This document shows positions 1 through 10,830 of a DNA stretch of 64,000 nt, one piece after another. The stretch comes from Lucinisca nassula (Eukaryota > Mollusca > Bivalvia > Lucinida > Lucinidae). Position 1 is the first letter of the stretch. The number at the start of each line of letters is the position of its first letter. The DNA lies in assembly GCA_963580285.1 (NCBI GenBank), contig CAUZLF010000753.1:62001-126000 (forward strand). Direction: 5' to 3'. The notes below the pieces were generated by a model. That model made no database searches. It worked only from the letters and a program-made list of their open reading frames with translations, and was not told the DNA's origin. Position numbers and translations under genes: made by a program.

Positions 1-230
1 CCTAGATTTAATGCATATAAAAATTATCTGCAAGTTTTATGGAGATTTAATAAAGACTGCAGGAGGTACGGTGTTCACGAGTTTGAATAGGACTATATTT
101 GACAATCAATGAGGCGTAACTCTGCCATCGTAAGTTCGATCTAATCCATTTTTATCCCCCGACCGAAAAGGTTCGGGGGATATAGCGATCTGCCTGGCGT
201 CCGTCCGTCTGTCCGTCCGTCCGTCCGTAG
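1..230. repeat. Dispersed repeat segment with GTCC-rich tract
   Basis: The first 230 bases share phrases with 1480-1760 (a 'ttatctgcaagttt' block, 'tttgacaatcaa', 'gtaagttcgatct'), so both belong to one diverged repeat. A (GTCC)n-like tract lies at about 200-228. No coding potential is seen. Confidence 0.6.
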
Positions 231-1350
231 ACGCAACCTTGTGCTGACCATAACTCCTATACCATTTGAGTTTCATTGATGGTTCTTTGCACAATTGTTC
301 ACAAGGCTGAGACGGCGTGTCATGCGCAAGAACCAGAACTCTGGATGCCATACTTTTTGAGTTATCTCCCCTTTTAATAAAATAGAATGACTACTTTGTG
401 ATGGCCATAACTCCAATACCCTTAGAGATATATTGATGGTACCTGGCACAGTTGTTCACAAGGCTGAGACGGCGTGTCATGCACAAGAACCACAACTCTG
501 GTTGCCGTGGTTTTTTAGTTATCTTCCCTTCGAATAAAATAGAGTGACAGCCTACCTTGTGATGGCCACATCTCCAATACTCTTTGAGATATATTGATGG
601 TACTTCGTACAGTTGTACATATAGTTGAACAGGAATGTCACGTGCAAGACCACTACTCTGGGTGCCCTGGTTGTTGAATTATCTCTCCTGACAATATAAC
701 CTTGTGATGGCCATAACTCCATTACCCTTTGAGATATATTGAGGGTACTTGGCACAATTGTATACAAGGTTGAGACGGCACTTCATGCCTAAGAACCGCA
801 ACTATGGGTGCTATGGTATTTGAGTTATCTCCCCTTCCAATATAACAGTATGACCACCTTGCGATCACCATACCTCCGATACCCTTTGAGACATATTGAT
901 GGTACATGATGTAGATGTACATGAGGTTAAGCAGGTGTGTCATGCTCAAGAATTACATCTCTGGGTGCACTGGTTTTTAGTTATCTCCCCTGACAATATA
1001 ACATTGTGATGGCCATAACTCAACACCCTTTGATATATATTGAAGGAACTTGGCGCAATAGTATAAAGGTACAGAAGGGGTGTCATGTGCAAGAATCACA
1101 ACTGTTGGTGTTGTGGTATTTGAGTTATCTACCCTTCCAAAATAACAGTATGACCAGCTTGTGATCACCATGTCTCCAATACCCTTTGAGACATATTGAT
1201 GGTACTTCATACAGAAATACATGAGCTTAAGCAGGCATGTCATGCGCAAGAACCACAATTCTGATTGCCCTGTTTTTTTAGTTTTCTCCCCTGACAGTAT
1301 AATCTTGTGATGGCCATAACTGCAATACTTTTGTGATATATTGCTGGTTT
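231..1350. repeat. Tandem repeat, ~150-bp unit in ~302-bp dimers
   Basis: The phrase 'ggccataactcc' or a close variant recurs near 247, 400, 560, 704, 862, 1007, 1163 and 1307, giving eight diverged units. Spacing alternates between about 144-145 and 153-160, so the array is built from two alternating unit types. Short ORFs on the minus strand repeat with the unit and are not genes. Confidence 0.8.
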
Positions 1351-1359
1351 AATTCTGGT

Positions 1360-1890
1360 GCACTATCTATTAGTGAACAATCTTCTGAAGGCCAAACTGG
1401 CTTTTGGTCGGGTGATTTGCCATCTCTTCCGATGGCTATTTTTTAACTTAATATCCGAGAAGTTTGCATGTCTAAGTTATCTACAGGTTTTATGAAGGTC
1501 CATTAAAAATATTTGTATAAACACTGTTCATAAGATCAAATATGGCTTTTTGTGACAATCAAGGGAGGGGACGTAACTCTTCCACCGTAAGTTCGATCTG
1601 ATAAATTTTCAAATGTCTCCGATTTTATATTGCATTTCTAACTTATCTGCAAGATTCAGGAAGATCGAATAAAAAATTTAATAAAACATATGCTTTTCAC
1701 AAGAAAAATTTTTGACAATCAAAGAAAACATAACCCTGACATAGTTGGACCCATCGGACCCAGTTTTGAACTCGTCAACGATGTAGCACAATTCTTAGTT
1801 ATTCTCAAGTTTCATGAAGATCAAAGACAGATTAAAGGAGCTACGCTGTTTACCAGGTCGATGTAGGCCTTTTTGGACAATCAAGGGGAC
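1360..1890. repeat. Diverged dispersed repeat
   Basis: At least three imperfect copies of a block with 'gtaagttcgatctga' and 'tttttgacaatcaa' occur here and resume after the SINE fragment (2220-2400). The block is A+T rich and has no ORF of interest. Confidence 0.5.
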
Positions 1891-1891
1891 G

Positions 1892-2085
1892 TTGTTTGGT
1901 TTTGGTTTTGCGGCCCTTTCAAGATTATTTCACTCATATCGAGTCGATCTATAATCAGAAGTGGGCGAAAACCGGATTACCCGGAGAAAACCTTCTGACC
2001 TTCCGCTGCAGAACTTGGCGTCTCACATGTGACCCAAGCGAGGCTCCAACCACAGCGGTGAGAGACCTAATGATCAAAAGATCAA
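1892..2085 (-). mobile_element. tRNA-derived SINE family B, 5'-truncated copy
   Basis: Read on the minus strand this matches the SINE-B insertion at 19779-20018: tRNA-like B-box region, the 'gagacgccaagttctgca' segment, the 'ctccgg..ttttcgcccac' segment, and the 'ttgaaagggccg..aaaacc' 3' end. The left half of the tRNA-like head is missing (match is lost near 2085). It interrupts the diverged repeat of 1360-2400. Confidence 0.75.
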
Positions 2086-2480
2086 GAGAACGTTACTATG
2101 CCAGTGCAAAAGCAATCTGATCCATTTTCAAACGTGCATGTCTATTTCGTCTGCATTTTTCATGAAGCTCCAAAAAATTGTGAAGAATCTAGGCTGTTCA
2201 AAAGGTCGATAATGGGCATTTTTGACATTCAGGTGAACATTTCTCTGCAATTCATGGCCCGACCGGACACATTTTCGAATTAATCAAAGATTTTAGGCAC
2301 GTCTTAGTTATATGCAATCTTCATGAAGATCAATAAAATCATAACAAAGGAGCTACGCTGTTCGCAAACATTTTCCATTTGCAATTATCGAAAAATGGAT
2401 ATGCAAGCAATCCTCAACCAAAACCTTAAGGTAAAATTGGGTTGAGATCTGCCAGCAGGCTACAGAGATATTGTAGTTTA
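2086..2480. repeat. Continuation of diverged dispersed repeat
   Basis: The stretch resumes the 1360-1890 repeat ('caatctgatccattttc', 'gacattcaggtgaac', 'ggagctacgctgttc'). No gene seen. Confidence 0.45.
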
Positions 2481-2489
2481 AAAATGGGG

Positions 2490-2830
2490 ACGACGGATGA
2501 CGACGGCGGACGATGACGACGGAGACTCAAATCTGGAGCCTTCGACTCATACGAGCTTAAACAACGGTGTTATTTTTATGTTTAATTTTGCTGCAAGTAC
2601 CGACCAGCTACCGGTAAAAACCCATAATTTATTTTTCTCCGCGGTAATAGGAGTTTTTTTTTCGCGGAAAACAAGCGAGAAATTTCTCCGAGAAGAAAGA
2701 AATTTCGCGTTTCAAAGCGGTTAATTTCACTGCGAAACGCCGCGAAATTTCTCCGCGAAAATTGCTTTTTTTCGGAGAAAGATAATTAGTACAGGTAAAG
2801 ACGTTCACGGTGTTTCTCCGCGAAATTTGC
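2490..2830. repeat. GACGAC tract and TTTCTCCGCG inverted repeats
   Basis: A short (GACGACGG)-rich tract at 2488-2525 is followed by a region (about 2630-2830) in which 'tttctccgcg' and its complement 'cgcgaaa' alternate several times, giving multiple potential hairpins. The overlapping ORFs are not credible genes. Confidence 0.6.
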
Positions 2831-3131
2831 CTTTATCTACATGTTCATTTGCTTGTATTTTTTATCCATTGAAATTTCGTACACAAAGTTTGAAGCATAT
2901 GACGAAATGCATGTTCTTTGTTCACCTCTGTAGACCGGATAAATGTTTTTTTTTTTGCACACTAACTTTAGACGAGACGGTTCATAATGTGTTGTCCCCT
3001 CACACTCTACACTGTTTTCCGTTCTTCGTGGGTATACACCTAAAGCCCCTTTTTTGCAAGGTGAGACACTCCAAGCTTGATGCTGGAACAGTCCATTCTG
3101 AACTGAACTCTCGTGTATTACACGGGAAGGC

Positions 3132-3530
3132 TTGATGAGGCCTAATTGGCCGAAAGTAGATAATCTGGCCCAGAAAACATGTACGCTTCATATTTTCCAG
3201 TTCTGTGGTGTATTCCTTGCTTCCAAAGGATAACCCTTTAATATAACATATTTAACGTCACTACAGCATCACTACAGCTGGTGTCTGGGAATGTGTGGCC
3301 GCCGTACAAAGTCTCCCTGTCCTACATCATAGTCTAGTTTATATTTTCTCTTGTTCTTTTGGATCATTGATTCCATTGTAGAATTTTGAAAATAATTGAG
3401 GGTCACTGATGAGGCCTAATTGGCCGAAACTAGCTAGTCTTGCCCTGAAAACCTGTACACTTCATATGTTCTGGTTATGTTGTGTATTCCTTGCTTCCAA
3501 AGGATAACCCTTTTATAGAACATATTGATC
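3132..3530. repeat. Direct repeat pair (~120 bp, 276 bp apart)
   Basis: The block beginning 'tgatgaggcctaattggccg' and ending 'ccaaaggataaccctttt' occurs at about 3132-3255 and again at about 3408-3530 with few differences. Confidence 0.75.
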
Positions 3531-5275
3531 CACGGACACAGTGGCGGAGTCCTGCCTCCGTTCTAAGCATAGCCCGGAGACCGTGCTCCGCTACGGGTAT
3601 AGCTTTGAATACGGGCACAGTTACCTTGCTATGCTTCCCGTCCGCATCTGGCTGGCCGCAGGGCAAAACTGAGCTACAGAAAGCTTCTCTGTACGTTCTC
3701 AGGGACCGCGCTGGGCTTTCTCTTCGTCTCTGGTCTCAGGATCAGAGAGACAAGATGATAGAAGACTTTGTCTACCGTGTCCGGGTCTACACTTGTCTTT
3801 GGTTTTGCTAAGTGAAGGCTTGGGACACGGGCACAGCGGCGGCGCTCAGCCTCCGTTTAATGCATAGCTTCGAGACCGTGCTCCGCTGCCGAAAGGCTTC
3901 GGGCATGGGCACAATGGCGACGCTGAGCCTCTGATTTATGCCTAGCCCGGAGACCGTGCTACGCTACGGGAATAGCCTGGGAAACTGGCAGAGCTGCCGA
4001 GCTCTGCTTTCCATCCTTATCTGGCTGGCCGCGGGACAGAGCTGAACTCAAGCAAGCGTCTGTGTACGTTTTCCGTGCTCAGCTTTCTCGTCGTGTCTAG
4101 TCTCCCTGGCGGAGAGACAAGATGATAGAAGACTATGTCTATCGGATTCGGGTCTGTGCTTTGCATTTGTTTACTAATTGAAGGCTTTTAGACACGGCCA
4201 CAGCTTTTAGACACGGCGACAAAGTTTAGCTCGGAGACCGTGCTCCGCTACTAGACGGCTTGGGAAACGGGCACAGTGACGGCGTTCTGCCTCCGTTCGA
4301 TGTATAGCCCGGAGACCGTTCTCCGCTACGGGAATAGCTTTGGATACGGGCACAGCTACGCGCTCTGATTTTCGTCCGTATCTGGCTGGCCACTGAGCAG
4401 GAATGAGCAGCAGGAAGCGTCTGTGTACGTTTTCAGGGACCGCGTTTGGCTTTCTCTTCGTTTCTTGTCCCCGGGTCAGAGAGAACAAGATGATAGAAGA
4501 CTTTGTCTACCGTGTCCGGGTCCACACTTCTCTTTGGTTTTGCTAAATGCAGGCTTGGAACACGGGCACAACGGCGGCGCTCAACATCCGTTCTATGCAT
4601 AGATCGCAAACCATGTTCCGCTGCGGAAAGGCTTGAGACACGGGCGGCGTTTCTGTCTCCGTTCTGTACCAAGCCCAGAGACCGTTCTCCGCTACGGGAA
4701 TAGCTTTGTATACGTGCACAGCCACCGCGCTCTGCTTTCCGTCCGTATCTTGCTGGCTGCATGTCAGGATCGAGCTCCAGGAAGCGTTTGTGTACGTTTC
4801 CAGAGATCGAACTCGACTTTCTCTTCGTCTCTGGTCTCCGGGGCATAGAGCCAAGATGACAAGAGATAGTGTACCGGATCCAGATCCGCGCTTGTCTTTG
4901 GTTTTGCTTAGTGAAGGGGTGTGACACGGGCACAGTTGCGGCTCTCAGCCTCCATTCTATGCCTTCTCCGGAGACCGTGTCCCGCTATGTGAATAGCCTT
5001 GGATACTGGCACAGCTGCCGCGCTCTGCTTCCCGTCCGAATCTGGCTGACCGCGGGGCAGGGCTGAGCTCCAGGAAGCGTTTGTATACGTTTTCAGGGAC
5101 CGCGCTCGTCCTTATCTTCGTCTCTGGTCACCGGGGCGGAGATACAAGATGGGGGAAGACTTTGGATACCGGATCAGAGTCCCCGCTTGGATTTGGTTTT
5201 ACTAACTGAAGGTTTGGGACTCGGACGAAGTGGCAGGTCTTAGCCTCGGTTCTATGCCTTGCCCGGACAAAGCTT
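3530..5275. repeat. Tandem repeat, ~365-bp unit, about 5 copies
   Basis: The phrases 'acaagatgatagaagac' and 'gtctttggttttgct' recur near 3750, 4113, 4480, 4850 and 5145, spaced about 300-370 bases. Each unit contains two or three GC-rich sub-blocks with 'ggagaccgtgctccgctac' (itself a short inverted repeat, GGAG..CTCC). Many overlapping ORFs on both strands are products of the repeat and share no known domain. Confidence 0.8.
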
Positions 5276-5474
5276 TACATATTTAAATCAATTTTTAAAC
5301 CCGCGCAAACTTCCGGTCTAGTTGCTTTGGTCCGCCCGCTCAATGCGGCGCTGCGCGGGTTTTTAAAGATTTGCGACGAGACTAAACTATTAGTAAAGAT
5401 GGCATTCCTCATCAACTGATAACTGAATAAAACATTTCTACCGAAGGAATGCCATCCTTACTCACAGTTCACCC

Positions 5475-8315
5475 GCGCCAGTGTGGTCTATTGCAGTATG
5501 TGTCCACTATCTTGTCGCAGGGCTACAGGGGGACGGATGATCATCACCTATAGCGATTCTCCGCTACTCCCGCAGCCTATCCGCAGTTTGGTCTAAAGGA
5601 GACCATGTACATTGCCCTGTGGCCGGGCCACTACGCGACGGATGGTTATCACCTACAGAGAGTCTCCGTTACTCCCGCCGCTTAGCCGTGGTGTGGTCTA
5701 ATGCAGTATGTGTCCACTGCCCTTTCTCCGGGCCACTGCGGCACGGGTGATCATCGCCTTAAGAGAGTCTCCGCTACTCCCGCCGATTAGCCGCAGTGTG
5801 GTCTATTGCAGTATGTGACCACTGTCTTGTCGCCGGGCTACAGCGTGACGGATGATCATCACCTATAGCGATTCTCCGCTACTCCCGCAGCCTATCCGCG
5901 GTTTGGTCTAATGAAGTATATGTCCACTGCCTTTCTCCGGGCCACTGTGGCACGGATGATCATCACCTTAAGAGAGTCTCCGCTACTCCAACCGCTTAGC
6001 CGCAGTGTGGTCTATTGCAGTATATGTCCACTGTCTTGTCGCCGGACTACAGCGGGACGGACGATCATCACCTTTAGCGATTCTCTGCTACTCCCGCAGC
6101 CTATCCGCAGTTTGGTCTAAAGGAGTACATGTCCATTGCCCTGTCTGGGCAACTGCGGGACGGATGGTCATCAACTCCAGAGAGTCTCCGTTACTCCCGC
6201 CCTTTAGCCGCGGTGTGGTCTAATGCAGCAAGTGTCCACTGTCCTGTCGCCGGGCTTCTGCCGGACGGATGGTCATACCTATAGATAGTCTCCGTTACTC
6301 TCGCCGCTTTGCCCTGATACGGTGTAATGCAGTATGTGTCCACTGCCCTTTCTCCGGGCTACCGCGGGACGGATGGTCATCATCTTAAGAGAGTAACCGC
6401 TACACCCGCCACTTAGCCGCAGCGTGGTCTAATGCAGTATGTGTCCACTGTCTTGTCGCAGGGCCACAGCGGGATGGATGATCATCACCTATAGCGATCT
6501 TCGCTACTCCCGCAGCCTATCCACAGTTTGGTCTAAAGGAGTACATGTCCATTGCCCTGTCGCCGGGCCACTCCGGGACGGATGGTCATCACCTAAAGGG
6601 AATCTCCGTTACTCCCGCCGCTTAGCCGCGGTGTGGTCTAATGCAGTATGTGTCCATTGCCCTTTCTCAAGACCACTGCGGCACGGATGATCATCACCTT
6701 AAGAGACTCTCCACTACTCCGCTGTGTGGTCTATTGCAGTATGTGTCCACTGTCTTGTCGCCGGGTCACAGGGGGACGAATGATCATCACCTTTAGCAAT
6801 TCTCCGCTACCCCCGCAGCCTATCCGCAGTTTGGTCTAAAGGAGTACATAGCCATTGCCCTGTCTGGGCAACTGCGGGACGGATGGTCATCAAATCTAGA
6901 GAGTCTACGTTACTCCCGCCGTTTAGCCGCAAGCAGCAAGTGTCCACCGTCCTGTCGCCGAGCTACCGCGTGACGGATGATTATCCCTATAGAGAGTCCT
7001 CGTTATCTCGCCGCTTAGCCGCGATGTGGTGTAATGCAGTATGTGTCCACGGCCCGTTCTCCGGGCTACCGCGGGACGGATGGTCATCATCTTAAGAGAG
7101 TCATCGCTACACCGCCACTTAGCCGCAGCGTGGTCTAATGCAGTATGTGTCCACTGTCTTGTCGCCGGGCCACAGCCAGACGGATGATCATCACCTGTAG
7201 CGATTCTCCGCTACTCCCGCAGTCTATCCACAGTTTGGTCTAAAGGAGTACATCTCCATTGCCCTGTCTGGACAACTGCGGTACGGATGGTCATCAAACA
7301 TAGAGAGTCTCCGTTACTCTCGCCCTTTAGCCGCGGCGTGGTCTAATGCAGTAAGTGCCCACTGTCCTGTAGCCGGGCTGCAGCGGGACGGATGATCATC
7401 CGAGAGTCTCCGTTACTCCCGCCGCTTAGCCGCGATGGTCTAATGCAGTAAGTACCCACTGTCCTGTCGCCAGGCTGTCGCGGGACGGATGATCATCCGA
7501 CAGTCTCCGTTACTCCCGCCGCTTAGCCGCGATGTGGTGTAATGCAGTATGTGTCCACTGCCCTTTCTCCGGGCTACCGCGGGACGAATGGTCATCATTA
7601 AGAGAGTCTCCGCTACTCCAGCCACTTAGCCGCAGCGTGGTCTATTGCAGTATGTGTCAACTGTCTTGTCGCCGGGCTACAGCGGGACGGATGATCATCA
7701 CCTATAGCGATTCTCAGCTACTCCCGCAGTCTATCCGCAGTTTGGTCTAAAGGAGTACATGTCCATTGCCCTGTCACCGGGATGGATGGTCATCACCTAA
7801 AAAGAGTCTCCGATACTCCCGCCGGTTAGCCGCGGTGTGGTCTAATGCAGTATGTGTCCACTGCCCTTTCTCCGGGCCACTGCGGAACGGATGATCATCA
7901 TCTAAAGAGGGTATCCGTTACTCACGCCGTTTAGCCGCGGTGTAGTCTAATGCAGTATGTGTCCACTGTCCTGTCGCCGGGCAACCGCGGGACGGATGGT
8001 CATCACCTATTGAGAGTCTCCGTTACTCCCGACGCTTAGCCGCGATGTGGTGTAATGCAGTATGTGTCCACTGCCCTTTCTCCGGGCCACTGCGCCATGG
8101 ATGGTCATCACCTATAGAGAATCTCAGTTACTTCCGCCACTTAGCCGCGGTGTGGTCTTATGCAGTTTGTGTCCACTGTTCTTTCTCCGGGCCACTGGGG
8201 CATGGATGGTCATCACCTATAGAGAGTCTCCGTTAATCCCACTGAGGTGTGGTCTGTTGCAGTTTGTGTCCACTGCCCTGTCGCCGGCTCACTGCGGCAC
8301 GGATGATCATGACCT
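5475..8315. repeat. Monomer-only block of the satellite
   Basis: About 27 uninterrupted, diverged monomers alternate between types: 'tctaatgcag..ctttctccgg', 'tctattgcag..cttgtcgccggg' and 'tctaaaggagtacatg..cctgtc'. No spacer occurs until 8320, which distinguishes this older-looking block from the rest of the array. Confidence 0.8.
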
Positions 8316-8319
8316 ATAA

Positions 8320-10830
8320 CCCGCGCAAACTTGCGGCCTAGTTGCTTTGTTCCGCCCACTCAATGCGGGGCTGCGCGGGTTTCACAAGATTTGCGGCGCG
8401 GGTGAACTGTGAATAAGAATGTCAATACTTATCAACTGATAACTGAATAAAACATTTCTATCTAACGCAGGCAACTCTTTACATAGTCAAATCAAATCGG
8501 GAACCGGGAAATAGTTCCCGGTTCCTTATTTAATCGGGAACCGGGAAACTAGTTCCCGGTTCCCGATTTGCACAAAACCTATAAAAAGGGAATTGCAGCT
8601 ATTCAAAGGGCTGCAACTAACACAGAATAACCCTAGCTTTGATGTGGTCTAATGCAGTATGTGTCCACTGCCCTTTCTCAGGGCCACTGCGGCACGGATG
8701 ATCATCACATTAAGAGAGTCTCCGCTACTCCCGCCACTTAGCCGGGGCGTGGTCTATTGTAGTATGTGTCCATTGTCTTGTCGCCGGGCCACAGCGGGAC
8801 GGATGAGCATCACCTATAGCGATTTTCCGCTACTCCCGCAGCCTATCCGCAGATTGGTCTAAAGCAGAACATGTCCATTGCCCTGTCGCCGGGCCACAGC
8901 GGACGGATGGTCATCAACGCAAGAGAGTCTCCGTTACTCCCGACGTTTAGCCGCGGTGTGGTCTAATGCAGTATGTGTCTACTGTCTTGTCGCCGGGCTA
9001 CCGCGGGACGGAGACTCTCTATAGGTGATGGATGGTCATCACCTATAGAGAGTCTCCGTTATAGAGAGTCTGTGTAACTCCCGCCGCTTAGCCGCGATGT
9101 TGTGTAATGCAGTATGTGACCACTGCCCTTTCTCCGGGCCACTGCGGCACGGATGTTCATCACCTATAGAGAATCTACGTTACTCCCGCCGCTTAGCCGC
9201 TGTGTGTTCTAATAAAGTTTGTGTCCACTGCCCTTTTTCCGGGCCACTCCGGCACGGATGGTCATCACCTACTGAGAGTCTCCGTTACTCCCGACGCTTA
9301 GCCGCGATGTGGTGTAATGCAGTATGTGTCCACTGCCCTTTCTCCGGGCCACTGCGCCATGGATGGTCATCACCTATAGAGAATCTCCGTTACTTCCGCC
9401 ACTTAGCCGCGGTGTGGTCTAATGCAGTTTGTGTCCACTGTTCTTTCTCCGGGCCACTGGGGCATGGATGGTCATCACCTATAGAGAGTCTCCGTTAATC
9501 CCACTGCGGTGTGGTCTGTTGCAGTATGTGTCCACTGCCCTGTCGCCGGCTCACTGCGGCACGGATGATCATGACCTATAACCCGCGCAAACTTGCGGCC
9601 TAGTTGCTTTGTTCCGCCCACTCAATGCGGGGCTGCGCGGGTTTCACAAGATTTGCGGCGCGGGTGAACTGTGAATAAGAATGTCAATACTTATCAACTG
9701 ATAACTGAATAAAACATTTCTATCTAACGCAGGCAACTCTTTACATAGTCAAATCAAATCGGGAACCGGGAAATAGTTCCCGGTTCCTTATTTAATCGGG
9801 AACCGGGAAACTAGTTCCCGGTTCCCGATTTGCACAAAACCTATAAAAAGGGAATTGCAGCTATTCAAAGGGCTGCAACTAACACAGAATAACCCTAGCC
9901 TTGGTGTGGTCTAATGCAGTATGTGTCCACTGCCCTTTCTCAGGGCCACTGCGGCACGGATGATCATCACATTAAGAGAGTCTCCGCTACTCCCGCCACT
10001 TAGCCGGAGCGTGGTCTATTGTAGTATGTGTCCATTGTCTTGTCGCCGGGCAACAGCGGGACGGATGAGCATCACCTATAGCGATTTTCCGCTACTCCCG
10101 CAGCCTATCCGCAGATTGGTCTAAAGCAGAACATGTCCATTGCCCTGTCGCCGGGCCACAGCGGGACGGATGGTCATCAACGCAAGAGAGTCTCCGTTAC
10201 TCCCGACGTTTAGCCGCGGTGTGGTCTAATGCAGTATGTGTCTACTGTCATGTCGCCGGGCTACCGCGGGACGGATGGTCATCACCTATAGAGAGTCTGT
10301 GTAACTCCCGCCGCTTAGCCGCGATGTTGTGTAATGCAGTATATGACCACTGCCCTTTCTCCGGGCCACTGCGGCACGGATGTTCATCACCTATACAGAA
10401 TCTCCGTTACTCCCGCCGCTTAGCCGCGGTGTGTTCTAATGCAGTTTGTGTCCACTGCCCTTTTTCCGGGCCACTCCGGCACGGATGGTCATCACCTATA
10501 GAGAATCTCCGTTACTCCCGCCGCTTATCCGCGGTGTGGTGTAATGCAGTTTGTATCCACTGCCCTTTCTCCGGGCCACTGCGGCACGGATGGTCACGGA
10601 GATAGTCTCCGTTACTCCCGCCGCTTAGCCGCGATGTGGTGTAATGGAGTATGTGTCGACTGCCCTTTCTCCGGGCCCCAGCAGCACGGATGCTCTTCAC
10701 CTATAGAGAATCTCTGTTTCTCCCGCCGCTTTGCCGCGATGTTGTATAACGCAGTTTGTGTCCACTGCCATGTCGCCGGACCACTGCGGCACGGATGATC
10801 ATGACCTGTAACCCGCGCAAACTTGCGGTC
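8320..10830. repeat. Direct duplication, ~1.26-kb unit
   Basis: The segment from 8320 is repeated almost exactly about 1262 bases downstream, including the spacer ('aatcgggaaccgggaaatag' at about 8496 and 9758) and the following monomers. It carries an older variant of the spacer palindrome. The second copy degenerates towards 10.8 kb. Confidence 0.8.
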
